A stretch of DNA of 22,662 nt from a bacterium. Its GTDB lineage: Bacteria > Patescibacteria > Dojkabacteria > JAKAPS01 > JAJZLI01. Position 1 is the first letter of the stretch. Every line of letters starts with the position of its first letter. A model generated the notes under the pieces. It saw only the letters and a list, made by a program, of their open reading frames with translations, ran no database searches and was not told where the DNA came from. Where the stretch lies: the NCBI GenBank assembly GCA_021846685.1, contig JAJZWL010000010.1, positions 1 through 22,662 on the forward strand. Reading direction: 5' to 3'. The position numbers and the translations under genes are program-made. Below, in pieces: positions 20,691 through 22,662 of this stretch.

Positions 20691-22124
20691 ATGAATGCAG
20701 AAACACATAATAGAGTTAGTATTTATCTTAGGAATCAACTTTCTCAGGCTGAAAGTAGACTGAGAGCATATACTGTAGATGGAAAAGGAATTCCATATTT
20801 TAAACGAAGTGCTGCATTAGTATTTAAAAAGTATATAAATGATTTTACAAGTCTTGGGAAAGAACCAAGATGGATTGCAGTTCCAGGGCTTCGTGGAGTA
20901 GGGAAAACTACTATTCTCGCACAAATATATACTGAATTGGATTGTCCAACTGGGTTTAAGTTATATATTTCTTTAGATGAAGCAATACGAGTATTGGGTG
21001 TAAATCTGACTGACATTTTAAGTGTTTATGAAGAATTATTAGAAAAAGTTTTTGAAGATTTAGATCAACCTGTCTATCTTTTTATTGATGAAATCCAATA
21101 TGAAGAGAATTGGGGTTTAATTTTAAAAAGTGTATATGATAGAAGTAAAAAAGTATTTATTTTTTGTACGGGGTCATCAGCTGTATCAATACAAACAAAT
21201 CCAGATATTTCGAGAAGAGTAGTTTTTGAAAAATTATATCCCCTTTCATTCACAGAGTATATGCTTCTAAAAGAGCGTAAATTCCCTATAACAGGATTAG
21301 GACATGATATTAAAGAGGCATTATTTACTTCTTCTGATGCAAGAGATGCATATACAAGGTTACAGAAACTCCAAGGTAGTGTTAATAAATATTGGATTGG
21401 TATCAATAGGCTTGAGATAGATAATTATTTGAAATATGGAACACTTCCTTTTACTCTTCAGTATGAGCAAGAAACATTAATTTATAATCAAATTGAACAA
21501 ACATTAACAAATATATTTAGTAAAGATATTCCACAATTAGGTAAATTTAATCAGGATACTATGACAAAATTAAGTCAAATTTTATATGCTGTATCAAGCT
21601 CTAGTATTACTAGTCTTACATCATTATCTAAAACATTTGCTATCTCAATTAATACGCTTACTCAAGTATTTGAAGTATTTGAAAAAGCGGAATTATTACT
21701 TAGAATTTATCCTCATGGCTCTCATTTTAGGCAAGTTAAAAAACCTTCAAAATATATATTTCTTTCTGCGGCTTATCGCAGTATGTACTTTAATCTTATT
21801 GGAAGTACTATAACCTATGATAACTATAAAGGCCAATTATTAGAAGATGTTATAGGATTATATCTTTCGCGTTTATTGGGTGCACATTTAGGTACTAGTC
21901 TTACATATGATAGTGCAGAAGGTGGTGCAGATTTTATTATTAGTTTTAATAAAAAGAAAATTATAATAGAGGTAGGTTATGGGAAAAAAGATTTTAAACA
22001 AATTCTTTCTTCAATGCAAAGAGTAAATAGTATGTTTAGTTTTTCTGTATCAGCTACAAGATTAATGTATGAAAAAGAAAGAAATGTGATTTCTATTCCT
22101 CTAAGTTATTTTCTTCTAACATAG
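20691..22124 (+). CDS. AAA_14/DUF4143-type ATPase
   Basis: A 477-residue protein of the common mobile ATPase family with an AAA_14 N-terminal domain and a DUF4143 C-terminal domain. Walker A 'GLRGVGKTT' (66-74), Walker B 'YLFIDE' (129-134) followed by IQ, sensor-type 'FCTGSSA' (158-164), and the family block 'RRVVFEKLYPLSFTEY' (175-190). The C-terminal nuclease-like fold has 'GQLLEDVIG' (E385), 'GGADFII' (D414) and 'IIIEVGYGKK' (E427). The lysine expected two residues after the Glu (ExK) is Gly429, so nuclease activity is doubtful. The biological function of the family is poorly known. The gene stands alone with its own consensus promoter and operator, and lies inside an insert bracketed by junction copies, so it is likely acquired. 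Confidence 0.85.
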   Translation: MNAETHNRVSIYLRNQLSQAESRLRAYTVDGKGIPYFKRSAALVFKKYINDFTSLGKEPRWIAVPGLRGVGKTTILAQIYTELDCPTGFKLYISLDEAIRVLGVNLTDILSVYEELLEKVFEDLDQPVYLFIDEIQYEENWGLILKSVYDRSKKVFIFCTGSSAVSIQTNPDISRRVVFEKLYPLSFTEYMLLKERKFPITGLGHDIKEALFTSSDARDAYTRLQKLQGSVNKYWIGINRLEIDNYLKYGTLPFTLQYEQETLIYNQIEQTLTNIFSKDIPQLGKFNQDTMTKLSQILYAVSSSSITSLTSLSKTFAISINTLTQVFEVFEKAELLLRIYPHGSHFRQVKKPSKYIFLSAAYRSMYFNLIGSTITYDNYKGQLLEDVIGLYLSRLLGAHLGTSLTYDSAEGGADFIISFNKKKIIIEVGYGKKDFKQILSSMQRVNSMFSFSVSATRLMYEKERNVISIPLSYFLLT

Positions 22125-22243
22125 TTTTATTAAATATTGATATTGCATAATGTTCTTCTGAGTATATTATTTCGCTATGTTTTATAATTTAAAAGCTTTA
22201 CTACAATATCTCTGTTTTTAATTATTATCTTTAAGGGAGTCAA
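22125..22243. other. Gene-free stretch after the ATPase gene
   Basis: AT-rich, no frame of interest and no clear terminator hairpin. It forms the right end of the inserted DNA; the copied junction begins at about 22249. Confidence 0.4.
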
Positions 22244-22662
22244 TTAGATATATTTAATTTTAGACTTTCTTTTGAATAATATTAATATTATTGCAATTAT
22301 TAGAATAGTTAATATTATATAAATATAATAAGGTAAATATAGAATATAAAAACTCTTATTTGTATTTAGATTATTTCCTATATTTTTAATATTTAGATTT
22401 ACTGAATATAACCCCCAAGGGATATTATTAATATTAAAATTTTCAACTCTTTTTTGTTTTACTAGAATATTTGTTAACTTAGATTTTAAATTTTTATTAT
22501 AGAATATTGAATGAATAGAAAGTGATGATATAAAAGCATTATTATAAGGACCATTGTTAAGTACTGAATAATTAAATTTAAAAGGAGTATTAAATTCAAA
22601 AAAATTAGGATTATTAGGAGTAACTTTTAAAAGAGAGTATCCTTTGTTTTTTCCTCTAAGAT
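22244..22662 (-). CDS. C-terminal part of a membrane-anchored surface protein (partial)
   Basis: The last 138 residues of a minus-strand gene that runs off the window. The extracellular part (1-105 of the fragment) looks like an Ig-type beta-sandwich, with 'FEFNTPFKFNYSVLNNGPYN' and 'IPWGLYSVNLNIKNIG'. A single membrane segment follows (about 106-129), then a basic cytoplasmic tail 'KRKSKIKYI', giving a stop-transfer anchor. The pattern resembles DUF916-like C-terminal modules, but this is a weak match by eye. Stop codon TAA at 22246-22244. Its 3' end is the native right copy of the duplicated junction; the 27 nt missing from the left copy encode nine residues of the membrane segment. Confidence 0.75.
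   Translation of the reverse strand, partial: LRGKNKGYSLLKVTPNNPNFFEFNTPFKFNYSVLNNGPYNNAFISSLSIHSIFYNKNLKSKLTNILVKQKRVENFNINNIPWGLYSVNLNIKNIGNNLNTNKSFYILYLPYYIYIILTILIIAIILILFKRKSKIKYI
22249..22347. repeat. Right copy of the methyltransferase/surface-protein junction
   Basis: Direct repeat partner of 20501-20573. On the minus strand it encodes the working C-terminus of the surface protein. On the plus strand it keeps a relic of the methyltransferase end: 'IFNFRLSFE' and TAA, against 'IFNFRPSSE' in the gene. It contains the 27-nt block (22292-22318) flanked by TTAATATTAT repeats (22282-22291 and 22309-22318). Confidence 0.8.

Noticed and set aside
1..22662. CRISPR array, tRNA or rRNA genes
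   Set aside because: No regularly spaced repeats were seen and no cloverleaf-like or rRNA-like segment was recognised in the gene-free stretches by eye.

Overview
The window is a strongly AT-rich, tightly packed bacterial segment. Many genes overlap by 1-23 bp, on the same strand or convergently. Several proteins are unusually short for their families: a half-size SufD, an IMP dehydrogenase without CBS domains, a short HolA, and a UvrD-type helicase without its C-terminal extension. Almost no start codon has a convincing Shine-Dalgarno sequence; instead -10 hexamers usually sit 6-14 nt upstream of the ATG. This style suggests a reduced genome such as a Patescibacteria/CPR bacterium. That assignment is an inference from style, not from a marker gene. 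TGA is used as a genuine stop: it ends at least five genes and forms three ATGA overlaps (899-902, 1537-1540, 16137-16140), so the code is not UGA-recoded.

Layout. (1) 39-1944, minus strand: an overlapping operon rnhA -> Wzz-like membrane protein -> holA. (2) 2032-5491, plus strand: a sensor kinase with no recognisable sensor domain, a receiver-only response regulator, ribosomal protein S20 and elongation factor 4 (LepA). (3) 5469-6686, minus: a membrane-anchored NodB-type polysaccharide deacetylase, divergent from a UbiA-family decaprenyl-phosphate phosphoribosyltransferase (6718-7638). The two share a palindromic -10 element. (4) 7663-9522: UvrD/PcrA helicase, convergent with a small membrane protein and an IMPDH/GMPR-family enzyme (9519-11027, minus). 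(5) 11343-12679: two divergent VapBC toxin-antitoxin pairs, one with a broken toxin. (6) 12870-20531: a complete SUF iron-sulfur cluster assembly locus (nfu, ferredoxin, sufB, short sufD, Rieske protein, Rrf2 regulator, sufC, sufS, sufU) with a methyltransferase at its end. A third VapBC pair splits it between the Rieske gene and rrf2. (7) 20691-22124: an AAA_14/DUF4143-type ATPase with an iterated operator. (8) 22244-22662: the 3' end of a minus-strand surface protein with a C-terminal membrane anchor.

The main discovery is that two accessory inserts, vapBC at 15791-16782 and the ATPase gene at about 20574-22248, are each bracketed by diverged direct copies of the host junction they interrupt. 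Around vapBC, the last codons of the Rieske gene, the spacer and the first codons of rrf2 occur twice; the left copy carries a dead rrf2 start that is out of use. Around the ATPase gene, the overlapping convergent 3' ends of the methyltransferase and the surface-protein gene occur twice, and each copy now serves only one gene. This looks like integration by duplication of the target junction, for example a Campbell-type crossover, rather than short-target transposition. The accessory genes also share one promoter layout: TTGACA-N17-(-10)-N6-ATG in the two plus-strand vapBC loci and the ATPase gene. This predicts leaderless mRNAs, and inverted repeats overlap the promoter at two of these loci.
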